Shown here in pieces: positions 10,346 through 22,080 of a stretch of 64,000 nt of DNA. The DNA is taken from the NCBI GenBank assembly GCA_037013685.1, contig CM072886.1, forward strand, positions 27,969,080 through 28,033,079, written 5' to 3'. Under the pieces are notes generated by a model that did not search any database, had not been told where the DNA came from, and saw only the letters and a program-made list of their open reading frames with translations. A program made the position numbers and the translations under genes. This DNA comes from Acridotheres tristis (lineage: Eukaryota; Chordata; Aves; Passeriformes; Sturnidae). How positions within the stretch are numbered: the first letter of the stretch is position 1; the number at the start of each line of letters is the position of its first letter.

Positions 10346-13300
10346 TATGGAAAATTTGATCCTCAAGCTAGAGGCAGGGAAAAGAAGAAAGCCTCTCATT
10401 TCAGCAAATTGAGCAGTGCTTATGACTCCCGGGTTCCTTATGTAACTAGTTAACCACTGTTAGCAGACCAGCTTTGCAGCATCTTCAGAGGAACTGGGTC
10501 TATAAGAATTTCAAATAATCTTCTCTAGATGTCTTATTGAGGTGTTTATAGATTGAGGGATTACTAGGGGAACAATTTATCCATGAAGATTTTTGGTGGA
10601 TTAGATTTCTGCTCAATATTTTTCAGATCTCCTTCTGTGTGCACATTGATTTATAACAGAGAAAAAATACCTTTAAATAATACTCAAATGTTTGAAAGGA
10701 TTTGTGTGAGGTGATCATGTTAAGACGAAGTTAATATCGTTATTTGAGAAGACTAAGCAGACATATTTCCACCAGTTTATGTACTTTTTACAGGTACACA
10801 CTAACATCATTCATACTACAGGTATTATTTCCAGATTATTTTGGATTGAAAACAAAGATTTAGCAAAAATCTGGACTCCTTCCAAGTTTCCAAAATTATC
10901 TCAAAAGCTCAAAGTAATTTAGTCACTCTGTCAAAGTCCTGCTTTGTGATTTTTCATTTTACAGGATATAGTGTTAAAATCTCTCCCTTGTACACCTTGA
11001 ATCAGAATCTGAGGAAGGATGATATGATAACAAAGAGCAGAAAGGTTTAATTTTATTGGGCATGCAAGTCTTTTTGGTATTCAGCTCCGTGGTTTTAAAA
11101 TCCTCTTTCATTGATTCTAATTGAATGGAACCACTATTACACAAATGGTCCTCTTCTTGGTTAACAGCTTCATTATATATCTTTGATAATCCATGCGAAC
11201 CCCTTTGGGGTATTGTTATGTGAACAAAGAAAAATTTTGGAATAAAAAGTATGATGGGTTTTTGCAGTTTTTGAAATGAATTAAAATTACCAGGGCTTCA
11301 AGGCTCTAGAATTTTAGACGTTTTCATGTGTTCTTTGCCCAGTGCTCAACAGTAGACATTGCACAATCATCCCTCATTGTCTGGCTACTCATCTTTACAA
11401 CCTCCTTGTACTTCCTCCTTTTAGCTCTAAGGCACCAAGATCAGCCACGAGTCCTTCAGGGGTACTCTGAATAGAAGTGGTTTGTGGTCTGCAATTTGCT
11501 CAACTTATTGTCTGATGATAAAGCCCCTAATTCTTTTCCTGGACCAGGACCTCCGCCAGCTTCCTTTCATTGTGCATATGGGCAAACAGAGCTAGAAGAA
11601 AGATAACGCTGAGCTTGTTCAGCAGAACTCCAGCATTCATTTTCTCTTTTATGTTTTCAGTGAATCTGATTGCTGGCAAAAGCTGCCAGAAAAAGACAAG
11701 TCTGATCAGAAAGAGCATGAGCAGAGAAAGTCCAGTTTCCCAGATACGTAGCCTCAAGGACTATTCTGTAGTGGTGGTAGAGGGTGTATTAGCCCCCAGA
11801 CCCAGTCAGCCTTGGCCTCCCCCAAATCAGCATGATCATACCCTAATAGCCCTTTTGGTGTGAATTCTTGCCTGATTGGTACAATATGCTATTTTCTCAT
11901 ATTTAGCATTACACTCATGCATGGTTGTATGGATTTTTCTTGACTCTCCTCGTGGTAAAGAATACCAATAACAAATTAAATTCATGTGTTTTATGTACAT
12001 TAAAAAGTAGGAAATAAATCTGTGTAGAAAATGTAGCTAGTTCCTGTGTTTGCAGAGCCTCTCTGGATTTGTTGCATTGAAGCCAAATCTATTGTTAATC
12101 CATTTAATACTGATTTTATTCTCCAAATATGTTTGGTGTTTCCTTTCCGAACTGACATATTGAGACTGAAAAAGTCAGTATTGTACATTCATAAGGTACG
12201 GGCAAAAAATTGCTGGCAAGAGGTAATACATTGTTTTCTTGCTGATAAAATATGTAAAACTTCACCAAATAAGTTTAGAGGGTGATTGGTTGAATTATAA
12301 ATAATATTTTAATAGGATTTCTGTAGAGATCTTTGCCCTTTTGTGTCAGGTGCTGTGCACTGAACGGGAGAACTTTCCATCTAAATAGGCAAGATAAGGG
12401 GCCAAAGAAATTTAATCAGATAATTTTAAGGCGGCTGTACTTAAAATTAGAAATGTCTGCTATAGACATTCACTTCAGGTCTGTCATTAAGAATAATGTA
12501 CTTGCGACAAATAGAAATGCAGTATTTTCTTTTATAAAGTTTTCTGCGGAATTATGTAGAAAGAATTAGTATTTGCATTCCCTGAAAGCATTCTTATTTA
12601 ATACCATTTTTAATAGGTTTCACCCTCTTTAAGAATGGAATTAAATCAGGTTGAGGTAATTGGGTGTTATGGTCCAGTTAACGATCTTTAGCATGAGGCT
12701 AGTAGCAAGTTAAATCATTATAATATGGAACAGTGTTTTATGAAGAAAACTACTGGAAGTCTAACAGTTTGAGCGCTACCGACTTCAAAGAGCCTGGAAC
12801 CTCAAACCCGATTTTCAGAATTTTATAATTTGTTATAATTGTAGCTGCATTTTCAGTATGTTTTGTATTTCTTCCTAAAGCATTGAAGTGAGCAATCTGC
12901 ATATGTTACTGTAAATAAACAGAGGCTATGAGAGAACACTGTGACTCCAAGTTAACACTTTACTCTTAACAAAAAACCCAAATGGTTTCTGTGCATTAAA
13001 TCTTTCACACCTCTCAGTAACTGTGTCAGAATTTTTAAAACCACGCTTTATTTTGAAGCCATGATCCAAGCTGTAGCTGAATCAAGCTGACATTTTAGAT
13101 CTCACTTTATATGCCTCATTTTAAAGATACTCGTTGCTGTCAAAATTAAATAAAAATTTTAAAAGTCTGGGTTTCTTTCATACCGGTCATGAAACATCTT
13201 AACATGGAAAAATCCTTATGAAGTATGGAATAGTATTAACATAAGCTGGAAACCTCAGAGTGTCCATAACAAAATACTAGCTACATTAAACAATCAAAAA

Positions 13301-14895
13301 TGACAGTTTCTCTAACTGCATCCAGAGAAATTTTCTACTAGGTCTCATTTGAGCGACAGGAAACAGAGGATAAAAAATTAATTGCTTGTGTGCACATAGC
13401 TAACACTTGATTATATTTGTTATGAGAAAATTAATTAAAATCTAATATTTATAAATCAGCTTTTACAAATTTGACAGTGAGGGTGAAAGAGTTCTTTGAA
13501 GAAAGTATTAAAGGAAATACTTGACTGAGATCTTCAGTCTGCTAAACACGTCGTAAAGGACATGTCATAAAGAGTCACAATGGAGGATAAACCTTCTACT
13601 CTTGTTGAAAAGAATAAAATGAGATTTTGTTTGAATGCAGCTACTAAAAAAACCCAAAACCAAATGGGAGGTGCAGGAGAAAAGTAACAATTAATGTAAA
13701 TTAGAAGCTGAGAATTATGAGACATTTTAAGTAAAATATTACAGTGAAAAAACAGAGATAATGTCAATAGGAAGACATTTTGAAATTTTACACTGCACAA
13801 AAAACCCTAAAAATTGTTTTGCTCCATTACTAAGTGGAAATTACTAGGACTTTTTGTAAGAACACTTAAAAAAATAAAAGCATTTTCAAATACTTTTCTT
13901 CTGTATTTTGGGGAAAAGTCAAATGATGTATTCATATCAGATGAGTATGATGCTCTGTTTTGGTAGTTGCACAGGAGAACGTTAAATAGCAGCTAATAAA
14001 ACTAGACATTTTTAAAATCAGTAGACCTGAATAATATTCGTGGAGGTATTTTAATACATTTGGCAGAGAAGTCTGCATAGTTAGTGAGGATTTTTAGTAT
14101 GTCTTGGAGAACTAGGGAGGTTCAAGAGAGCTATGCAAAAATTTTTGTGAATAGGTAAATAGAATGAATGTGATGACCTAAATGCCTGTAAGCATTTCAA
14201 CCATACGTTGATCTCAAGCAAAATAAGGAACGGTTTCTAGGAATATTAGTTCATTTTAATCAAAGCAGTGAGAACAGAATTTTCTGGAAAATCATCTCGT
14301 CAAAGCTAACTTGATATCATTTAATAGGAGTATAAATTTGGTAGTATAAAGGTGATTTTAATACTATTAAATATGTACAGAAATATGGGAAAGTCTTTTA
14401 CTTTTTAATCATAATATTTTGATAAAAATATTAAAATCAACATTGTACTTATTAAATAGAATCAAATCTCAGTCTCAAGCATGTAGCAAATGGGGAAAAG
14501 TAATGAGTGGTGGTTATTTTAATGATGATCCTCAGATGCATGACCCTATCATTATTTTTTCTATTGGTGACTCTTCTATCAGTTATAAAAAATATATTTA
14601 GAAAGTTTGCATTTGAAATTATTGGAAGATTAGTAAATAAAGAGTGAGCCAAGTCACAGTGAGCTCATATTGCTCAGGAAACTGGCCACATTTAAATAAA
14701 TTTAAATTTTGATCCAGAGAAACATAAGACACTACTCTGTCAACAACGACCATGCAACTGCTTCAAGGTAAAGACCTTGCTCTCAGACTGAAGGCAGCCT
14801 GAAAAAGCCTGGAGAGCAGATAATCAGTGCCAAGAGCTGTAAGTACAAGAGGGTAGAGATGAATCCGAAACAACCAAAGAGCACGCCACCAGAGA
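10346..14895. other. AT-rich intergenic DNA, no gene seen
   Basis: No supported exon, RNA gene or repeat family. A 76-residue minus-strand frame at 11527-11757 is rich in hydrophobic residues but matches nothing I know. The rest is short, composition-driven frames. Confidence 0.6.
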
Positions 14896-14899
14896 AACG

Positions 14900-15400
14900 T
14901 ACAATATGGTTCTGTTACCTCTGTCCTTGGCACAGATGCAACCTGTTCTGGAAATACTGTGTCCACAATTCAAGAGAGGTTGTTGAAAAATTGGAAAAGG
15001 TTCAGAGAAAAGAAACAAGAATGATGAAAGGAGTGGAAAACATTCCTTGTAATGAAAGACGCAAGGAGCTCAATCTATTTAGGTTATCAGAGGGATGTTT
15101 AAAAGGCTACTTGATCACAGCTTATAAATAACTCTGTGAGAAAGAGAAATTTGATAACACTAGAGTTTTCAGTTTGGTGACAAAGATGTGACAGAAGCCA
15201 GTGGTAAGAAGATGTAGTTGGAGACATACACTGGAAGACTTAAATCAAGAATGCATGATATTTTTTCTATGCTAAAATCACACACACGCACACACAAAAA
15301 AGAGTAATTCAGAAAAGTTCTGGTGCCCGTTTCACAGGGGGGCAGACTGAGTAGATGACCATAATAGCCTTTTAGTTTTATTGGCCATGAATCTACAGCT
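14900..15400 (+). mobile_element. CR1-type LINE fragment, end of ORF2 plus 3' UTR
   Basis: The plus-strand translation around 14,960-15,130 includes VEKLEKVQRKETRMMKG and later ELNLFRL and LITAYK. These are the conserved C-terminal landmarks of CR1-family ORF2 proteins. Downstream, near 15,350, the sequence reads GATGACCATAATAGCC, like the 3' end of older CR1 groups. The copy is 5'-truncated and diverged, and it is not functional. Confidence 0.75.
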
Positions 15401-18080
15401 TCAATTGCAGGCTTCTCTGCTTCCTATTTTCTTACGCCATCACTGGGCAGATCCAACCAGTGCAAACTTAATCGGAGCCAGGTGGAGCCTGCTTTTTGCA
15501 GCACAAGGGGGCTTCTCCCTGAAGCTACAATGGATAAAACCAGGATTTGACTGGACGAAAGGAATTAATATAGTATGAAGAGCGTGTGTCTATCATATTG
15601 GCACCTATCCTTTCTAGGCGCTGAAAAAATATTGATATTTGAGTGAGTATAAAACACAGTTTTGGGAGGTGAATGATGGTAAATTTTGTGACAAGTGATT
15701 TTAACACATATGCACACCTTATCGACTCCAAAGAAATAAAAGGAAATAGAAGATTACACAGGGTGCATTGTTTAAGTAAGGCAGAGTATGGGAAAGAAAG
15801 CTAACTCATTTTGCCTGGTATTTGCTCTTTCGAGAGTAGCACAGGTCCCAGAACTTTCCTTTGACCGCAGAAGTTTTTGAATTAGCTTTGTTGTTGGGAG
15901 AGACTGCAGGAGGAGGTGGAGCAACAAAGGAAAGAGAAATGCTAACGGAAAAAACACATATAAACAACATACCATATGTAGGACACTCACCATATGCCAG
16001 CCTCACTTTTTTCCTCTCTCTCTAATGTGGTCTAACAATTCCAGTCATCTAGAGGGTTATTCACACTGTCTACTTCAGACATCTGATTTAGGTCATTTGA
16101 ATTGCAGCAGTTCCCCCCTCGCCTACAGCCCCCCGGCACCTCTGTTTCCCTGCCAGCTACACAGGGCAGTACAAACACCTTGGTTAAGTTCTTAAAACTC
16201 TGCCTAAGTTAGATATCTAAGTTAGCCTAAAGCTGTTGTATAAATATCACTCTTTCCTATTAAATTTAAAAAGAAAAAAAGAAAAGGAAAAAATTATTGC
16301 TATGGAAAAAATTACTTGTTTAAAGTACAGGGATATAAAAGCACAGGAAAGTTTACAAATTCAAGGCCAGCTCCTTAGCTGGTACGACTCATATACCAGC
16401 ATTCAAATAAACAGGCTGACTCCCATTTGCCCTGGCAAAAGTGCAACCTTCAAGCTGGTTTTGCAAACCTAGTCAGCCACCTGATTCTGTTGGGCAAAGA
16501 ACATACGTTTTCATAAAATACAGAAAAGAAAGTTTTACAATGTAAGTCCATTAAAAAATCAAAAAACCCTCAGAGGGAAACAAACTAAAAAGAAAGCTTT
16601 GTGTAGGAAATGGCAGCTACTGCAGTCTGCAGAAAGCACTTCTCTTATAAAAGCAGAGAGAAAGTGGTGGGACACCAGCACCAGACTCAATGATTGTAAA
16701 TAATATACTTTTCTGAAAAATACCTTACTACCCTTCCTAGAGAAAATGTCATTTTATTTACAACCCCCCTCCAAATATTCTAAATGCTTTGCTTCCCCAT
16801 ATTAGCTTTACTATTACTTCATTTTTATCGTGTGATACTGCAGCAAGCCGAAGTAAGCAAAGTATGTGGATCTCAACTCCACACAAAGCTAGACAATTCA
16901 CAGCAGCAGAAAAGCAACTTTGCATAAATGTTGTTGAAAGACAGTGAAGAGAGAAGAGGAAATTCTGCATCTTTAATGCAAGGTTTTTAATGCTTATATA
17001 TATCAAACTGCTCTTTTACTCCTGGAACTTTTCTGTTAAAATGTCTCTAACTCTGGGGACACATTCTACGAGGCAGTTATGCACCATTTAAATGTGAAAA
17101 ATGCACACTTTACTTGGAAAAAGATGTGTGATGTGAAGTGTTTTTAAGAATAATTGAATGATTTTGTGATTCATTAAATGCTTTTTCCTCAGCAAGCAAG
17201 TAATGGCTTTTCCACTAAGCACCCAAAAGGTGAAAAGTCAAACTGTTAGAAGGAGTAAAGCGTCCTTAGGAAGATGATCATCTGCAGTGTTTTTTGTTTA
17301 ATTTCTTATCTCTTTTTTATTCCAAGAGGAACAGGACAAAGAATGAGGGGGGAGAAACCGAGTAACTATATGTAGGAAATTTAAAAGATTGAATGATGGG
17401 GACAAAACTATAGGTGGCAGCTGTCTATTCTTCAGTTTAAAAGAAAACAGAAAAGTTGTGACACCTAAGGTTTATTGAATATGGCTTCACGTACATATTT
17501 CTGCTGAGACCATAGGATCTGTTCTTTTATGGCAGTGAAAAAAAGAGCTGTTTTCATATACCCAGTATATCTTTAAGCCAAAGTGTAAATCTTCAGTTTC
17601 TTCCCCTTCCTATTTTTTTCCTTTAAAAAATAATAAAAATCTAGGGAAACAATACACACCTTGACTCCTGCAAAAAAGATCTCTGGCACAATCACAAGAC
17701 GCCTGCTTAAGTAATACCCAAAAGGTAACTCCATGCATTCCACTGGCCAGAAATAATTCACAGCACGATGAATCCACAAGAAAGTCAATAGCATATTATA
17801 ACACTCTTAGGGGAGCTATAGCTGTAAGAGCAATGTGAGGCAATGCCTTAGCATGAACTATCACTTTATATATGTGCTGTATACATAAGTATGAATTATA
17901 TTACAACATTTGACACACTATGGCTTTTGATCTACTGTGACTCCTGACCTCTGTCCTATTGTGACCTTTATGCCTAAACCTGTAGGGAATAGTTCAAACA
18001 ATAGAACATACATGATAGATAACCCTTAGATAGGATAAAAGTGTATAATGATTATAAGCACTCATGGTCAGAGCAATAGC
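15401..18080. other. intergenic DNA, no gene seen
   Basis: Only short frames without recognisable domains. A CA-rich scrap lies just upstream at 15,281-15,297, and a small direct repeat of ATCTAAGTTAG type near 16,205-16,225. Confidence 0.55.
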
Positions 18081-18084
18081 TAGT

Positions 18085-18240
18085 CAAAAGCTGCCAAATA
18101 TTAGGAAGATACATCCCCTGGGAAATGATATTATGAATTTTCCTGCACCTTCCTCTGGGGCATCTGGAGCCAAGGATGTTAGCCTAGATGGACCACTGGT
18201 TTGATTAGGTATGGCAGTTCTAATATTTCTGTGAACATAT
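18085..18240 (+). mobile_element. old CR1/L3-like LINE 3' fragment
   Basis: The core near 18,185-18,215 (CTAGATGGACCACTGGTTTG) is the familiar 3'-terminal motif of ancient amniote CR1/L3-type elements. GGCAGTTCTAAT follows close behind. It is a short, diverged, non-coding relic. Confidence 0.6.
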
Positions 18241-21225
18241 GATAGTGTGGAAAAATACAGCTTTTATGGTTAATAGAAAATTCTACATTAGACAGGAAGG
18301 AGGCTCTGACCTCCTTGTGAGCATTCAGCTGAAAAGCCAGTTGAACTTTGTGTAGATTCTGTTTCCACCCAAATCAACTGTGATTTCCTGCTGACTTCAG
18401 TAGGAGAAAAAGCAAAACTGCAAAGAAGCCCCACATACTGTCTTGTATGGGGGAGCACTCAGATGCCACAAGAACTACATTTTATTTTTAATTAAAAAAA
18501 TAAAATCCCTGTAGATCTGGGGTCTCATGAGATTTTCCAGAAAGCAAGGGTTGCATTTACTTCCTTCTGCAGGAGGTGGAATTTGAATACAATCTTTTTA
18601 CAACTCATGTGTATCAACCTCTGCTCTATTTTTTAATGGTTCCCATTTATTTAGTCTGCTACAGCAGCTTCCAGCTTGAACTCCAAAGACTGGCTTCCTG
18701 ATCTTCAGCTACCTGGCTCCACAGAGCAGTCCAGGGACCAGGCATTCAAATGCAATTAAATTGCTGTCCAAAAGAAAGCTGGAGAGCAAGAAATAGTGTT
18801 GGCATGCTGCAGAAAAGCAGGAAGACAAAGAATCAACTGACAGCCTATATAGCAAATACTATATAGCAAAGACTGGAGTCTTTGGCTAAAATGTGGAATT
18901 ATACTACATCTTGGAAAAAAAGTATGGTCCAAAAGAGCAGACATGGAATGAAGGTATTCTTAAGGCCTTGGCGTACAAAGTTTTCAGCATTTCTCAGCAT
19001 CTGGATATAGACGTGTTGGTAAACTTTAACCATAAATTGTATTTTTAATATTATTGTCATAACCTTAAGACATTTATTTACTTTATTTTTATAAAACAGA
19101 AGTTATAGCTTGCTTTTTTATATTTAAATTATTTAATTAAACTGATTTTAAACAAAACAAACAGAAAAGAGTCTTTTTGATAGATTTTGACTTTCATTTA
19201 TTTCAGTATAGCCCTCATTAATTAGTCTAAGCAAAACAGCTCACTGAAACCTATCCAGGCTCCACAGATCAGGATTTATATTCATTTGGTAGAAATCTAT
19301 TTAAAAAGCAAGGACATGCAGACTGGTAGGGCAAGGTCCTGTCACCCCAGCTGGACCGAACCTCAGTCCTGAGAGAACTCTGCTCCTGCACCACTGTGTC
19401 CAAAGGGCTGCAACAGTGACCACTGTTCTACAGGTGACATCTGCAGCTGCCACCTGCCTCTCTGCCCACCTGGCTGTAAATGGGGAGGTGTTTCTGGAGC
19501 AGTACAAAGAATTTACAGTGGGGAGAAAACATTGTGGGACAGAAAGATAATGTATTAAACAAGGCCTAGAGATTGGCAAACCTCTCTTTATGGCAGAAAA
19601 TGCACACCTGCACAAGCTATTAATAGTATCTCCTTCATATAGAGAAATATATGACCCAGCGCAGCCAAGTCTCAGATGACACCTGTTACCCACACCTGCC
19701 CTTGTATGTGGATATTCCTGATGTGCCATTCTTGATATGCTGGGGGAGTGGTGTACAATAATGTTTGAAAGTGAGACATTGCACACGACAAGTTGGATGG
19801 ACCAGTTTTGTTGTCCTCTCTTGATAACCACTCTTAGAGGGGCTAGATACAAAGTTTTCCAACTTTCTCTTCTTAAAAGCAATAAAAACAATATTACAGA
19901 AGCTAGACAAACTGTAAATATAATTTTATTAATTTTAGCCTGGAATATTTCTGTTTCCAGAAGCAAAACTGGATATTGTTGTGCTGGCTAAGTAATACAG
20001 CAGCATTAGTGGTAAAAAGATTCAGCATGCTGAACTGAGATTCACCTGTGTAACTTAAACCATTTGTAGCCTAAAGACAAAATGAAAACTTATAGTTGGA
20101 AGAAGCACAGCTTGTGCCTTATTGCAGATGCCTGCTTTGCATAAGACTGAGCCATTCCCTAAGCTCCTGTGACTCAATCTCCAAACAGCTCTTGGTAGCT
20201 GAAGGAGAGGCCACTAAGACACCAGTTCTATCCACTCCATTGGAGGAGTCACCAGAGCCCCCAGAAAAGAAAACACTTCTCTCACTGTTACACTACAAAA
20301 AACCAAATCTATAAATATGTGGATTGTCATTATGCCCTATTGATAATCTACCTAAGGGACTAAAGTGTACTATTATCTGTATATATATTCAAAAAACACA
20401 TGGCTTGTAAAATAATAGGCTGTCAGCAGTACATGCCAATCTATTTAGCACGAACTGGGACAGAGATGCATTATAGAGAGAAAGCTGACACCAGCAGAGT
20501 TTCTATTTCCCCTCTGACACAGAGCACGAACCTTGCCTCCAGACCCTTTGTCTTCACACTTCTCTGACACTGTTCCTTTCCCTATGTTCCTTTTGTCTCT
20601 CTGCTTGTCAAACTGCTGCTCAGACACCTGCATTTTTTTATACATTTCCTACCCAGCGCTTTGGAACAGTGTAGTTTTGATCTCACAGATGTATGAACTG
20701 AGACATTGTATTGAGTTTACATGAAAAAAAGTCAAATACATAATGCATACTTTCCTAAAATGTATTTACTCTGTGCAAATAGAGATTTTATTTTTTCAAG
20801 ACAAAGCAGAAACCTGGAAAACACAATTTATTCTATTCGAATCAAAATACTTTTTTTTTTAATGCAAAGCAACTTACATAGCATTAAAGCAAAATAGTAT
20901 GTTTTCATGGATATGTAAAAGAAAGCTAAAGAAATAAGGGGTATGATTCACAAAACTGAAGGTGGACCCACACTCATACAGAATCATAGCTGCAGTTCAT
21001 GCTGGGTGAGAAATGTGTTCAGCTCCCTTTTCTTCACGTTAATAGGACATAAACCTGTATTAGCCCAGTTCAATTCCTCCTCTTAAAAATTCTTTTGTAC
21101 TGACAGACAACAAGGCAGATAAACTGGTACCAAATAGCTAGAAATAAGAGACCTATGGATCTATGCAGGTCAATACATTGGTTCTGCAGAAAATGAGTAA
21201 AAGCTAAAATAAACAGTAATGTTAG
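18241..21225. other. intergenic DNA, no gene seen
   Basis: A 221-residue minus-strand frame (19301-19966) is the longest frame here. It has no recognisable domain, mixes hydrophobic and Cys/Arg-rich stretches, and is probably chance or an unrecognised repeat. A very AT-rich patch lies at 19,030-19,160. Confidence 0.55.
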
Positions 21226-21229
21226 TGGA

Positions 21230-21720
21230 TAAACAAACTGAAATGACAGAGGGGATTCCTTAAATATAAGGAAAAAGATAGAGCTTGCCTCTTTACAAGG
21301 TCTTTCACTAAACCTCTTAAAAACCCCTAAACAGCTTGTGATAAGAAATAAGATCTTCAGATCTTAATTAGTTGAAGAGACAGGACAGTTAAATGGCTAA
21401 TTCCAAAACTAAAAGGAGGTCCCAGAACAAAGCAGTATAATAAATGCCTATGGAATGATGGGTGGTATGCTAAGGGTAAATAAGGAATGACTTCTTCCAG
21501 TTCAGGAACTAGAGAGAATCAAATAAAGGGAGTAGGTACCAGCTTCCAAATGACCTGAGAGTGGTAGCTCTTCATGCAAATGAAGCAATGGAAGCTGTTG
21601 GATGCCAAAAGTTTGCCAAGGTCACCAGCTAAACTCATGTCTATAACCAATGACTATTAAACATGAGACAACACTGTGAATGAAAAGTCCCTGAGCCACA
21701 CTGTTGGCGTCTGAGCAATT
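21230..21720 (+). mobile_element. probable diverged CR1 3' region
   Basis: The order of blocks resembles the 3' untranslated part of CR1-like LINEs: an ATAAGGAAAAAG segment, a later GTTGGATGCCAAAAGTTTG, CAATGACTATTAAACA, and CCTGAGCCACACTG. No reading frame survives. Divergence is high, so the family and limits are approximate. Confidence 0.45.
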
Positions 21721-21942
21721 ATTTTTGAAATACCATATTTATTCATTTGGTCTTTTTTCTTCCCTTTATCTTGAACTTCTGTCTCTTGCTGTCCATTTTC
21801 AGTGGTGTGTTATGGACCTGCAGAATCTCTGCTAGGATCTAGTACTGTTTCTCTCAGGGCAGAAATGGTACTAGATATGTCTCAGAAAGAGTTAAGTAAT
21901 TAGTCCAGGCACATCACAGATGAACACTGATATGGTAGAGTA

Positions 21943-22080
21943 GGCATAAGCTCAATTTTTAGAGCACGGTGCTTATAAATCTAAGATTCTAAATTCAATC
22001 CCTATATGGGCCGTTCACTGAAGAGTTGGATTTGATGATCCTTGTGGATCCCTTCTATTTTAGAATATTCTGTGATCTGT
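21943..22080 (+). mobile_element. tRNA-Ile-derived SINE with CR1-like tail (TguSINE1 type)
   Basis: The 5' half follows a tRNA-Ile body: an A-box-like AAGCTCAATTTTTAGAGC, an anticodon arm GGTGCTTATAAATC, a B-box-like AATTCAATCCC (21,992-22,002), and an acceptor-like TATGGGCC. The 3' half (GTTGGATTTGATGATCCTTG, then AGAATATTCTGTGATCTG) is a CR1-type tail. This head-tail combination is that of TguSINE1, described from zebra finch and other passerines. It is a retrocopy, not a working tRNA gene, because the cloverleaf is disrupted. Confidence 0.8.

Noticed and set aside
11527..11757. Possible small secreted-peptide exon on the minus strand (hydrophobic start, then charged end)
   Set aside because: The hydrophobic stretch suggested a signal peptide, but no precursor family, cleavage pattern or second exon could be identified.
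19301..19966. 221-residue minus-strand open frame
   Set aside because: It is long for the local composition but has no domain or motif I recognise, and no supporting splice or promoter context. It may be an unrecognised old repeat.
21943..22016. Possible functional tRNA-Ile gene
   Set aside because: The stems are disrupted, the B box is altered and the sequence continues directly into a CR1-like tail. It is a SINE, not a tRNA gene.
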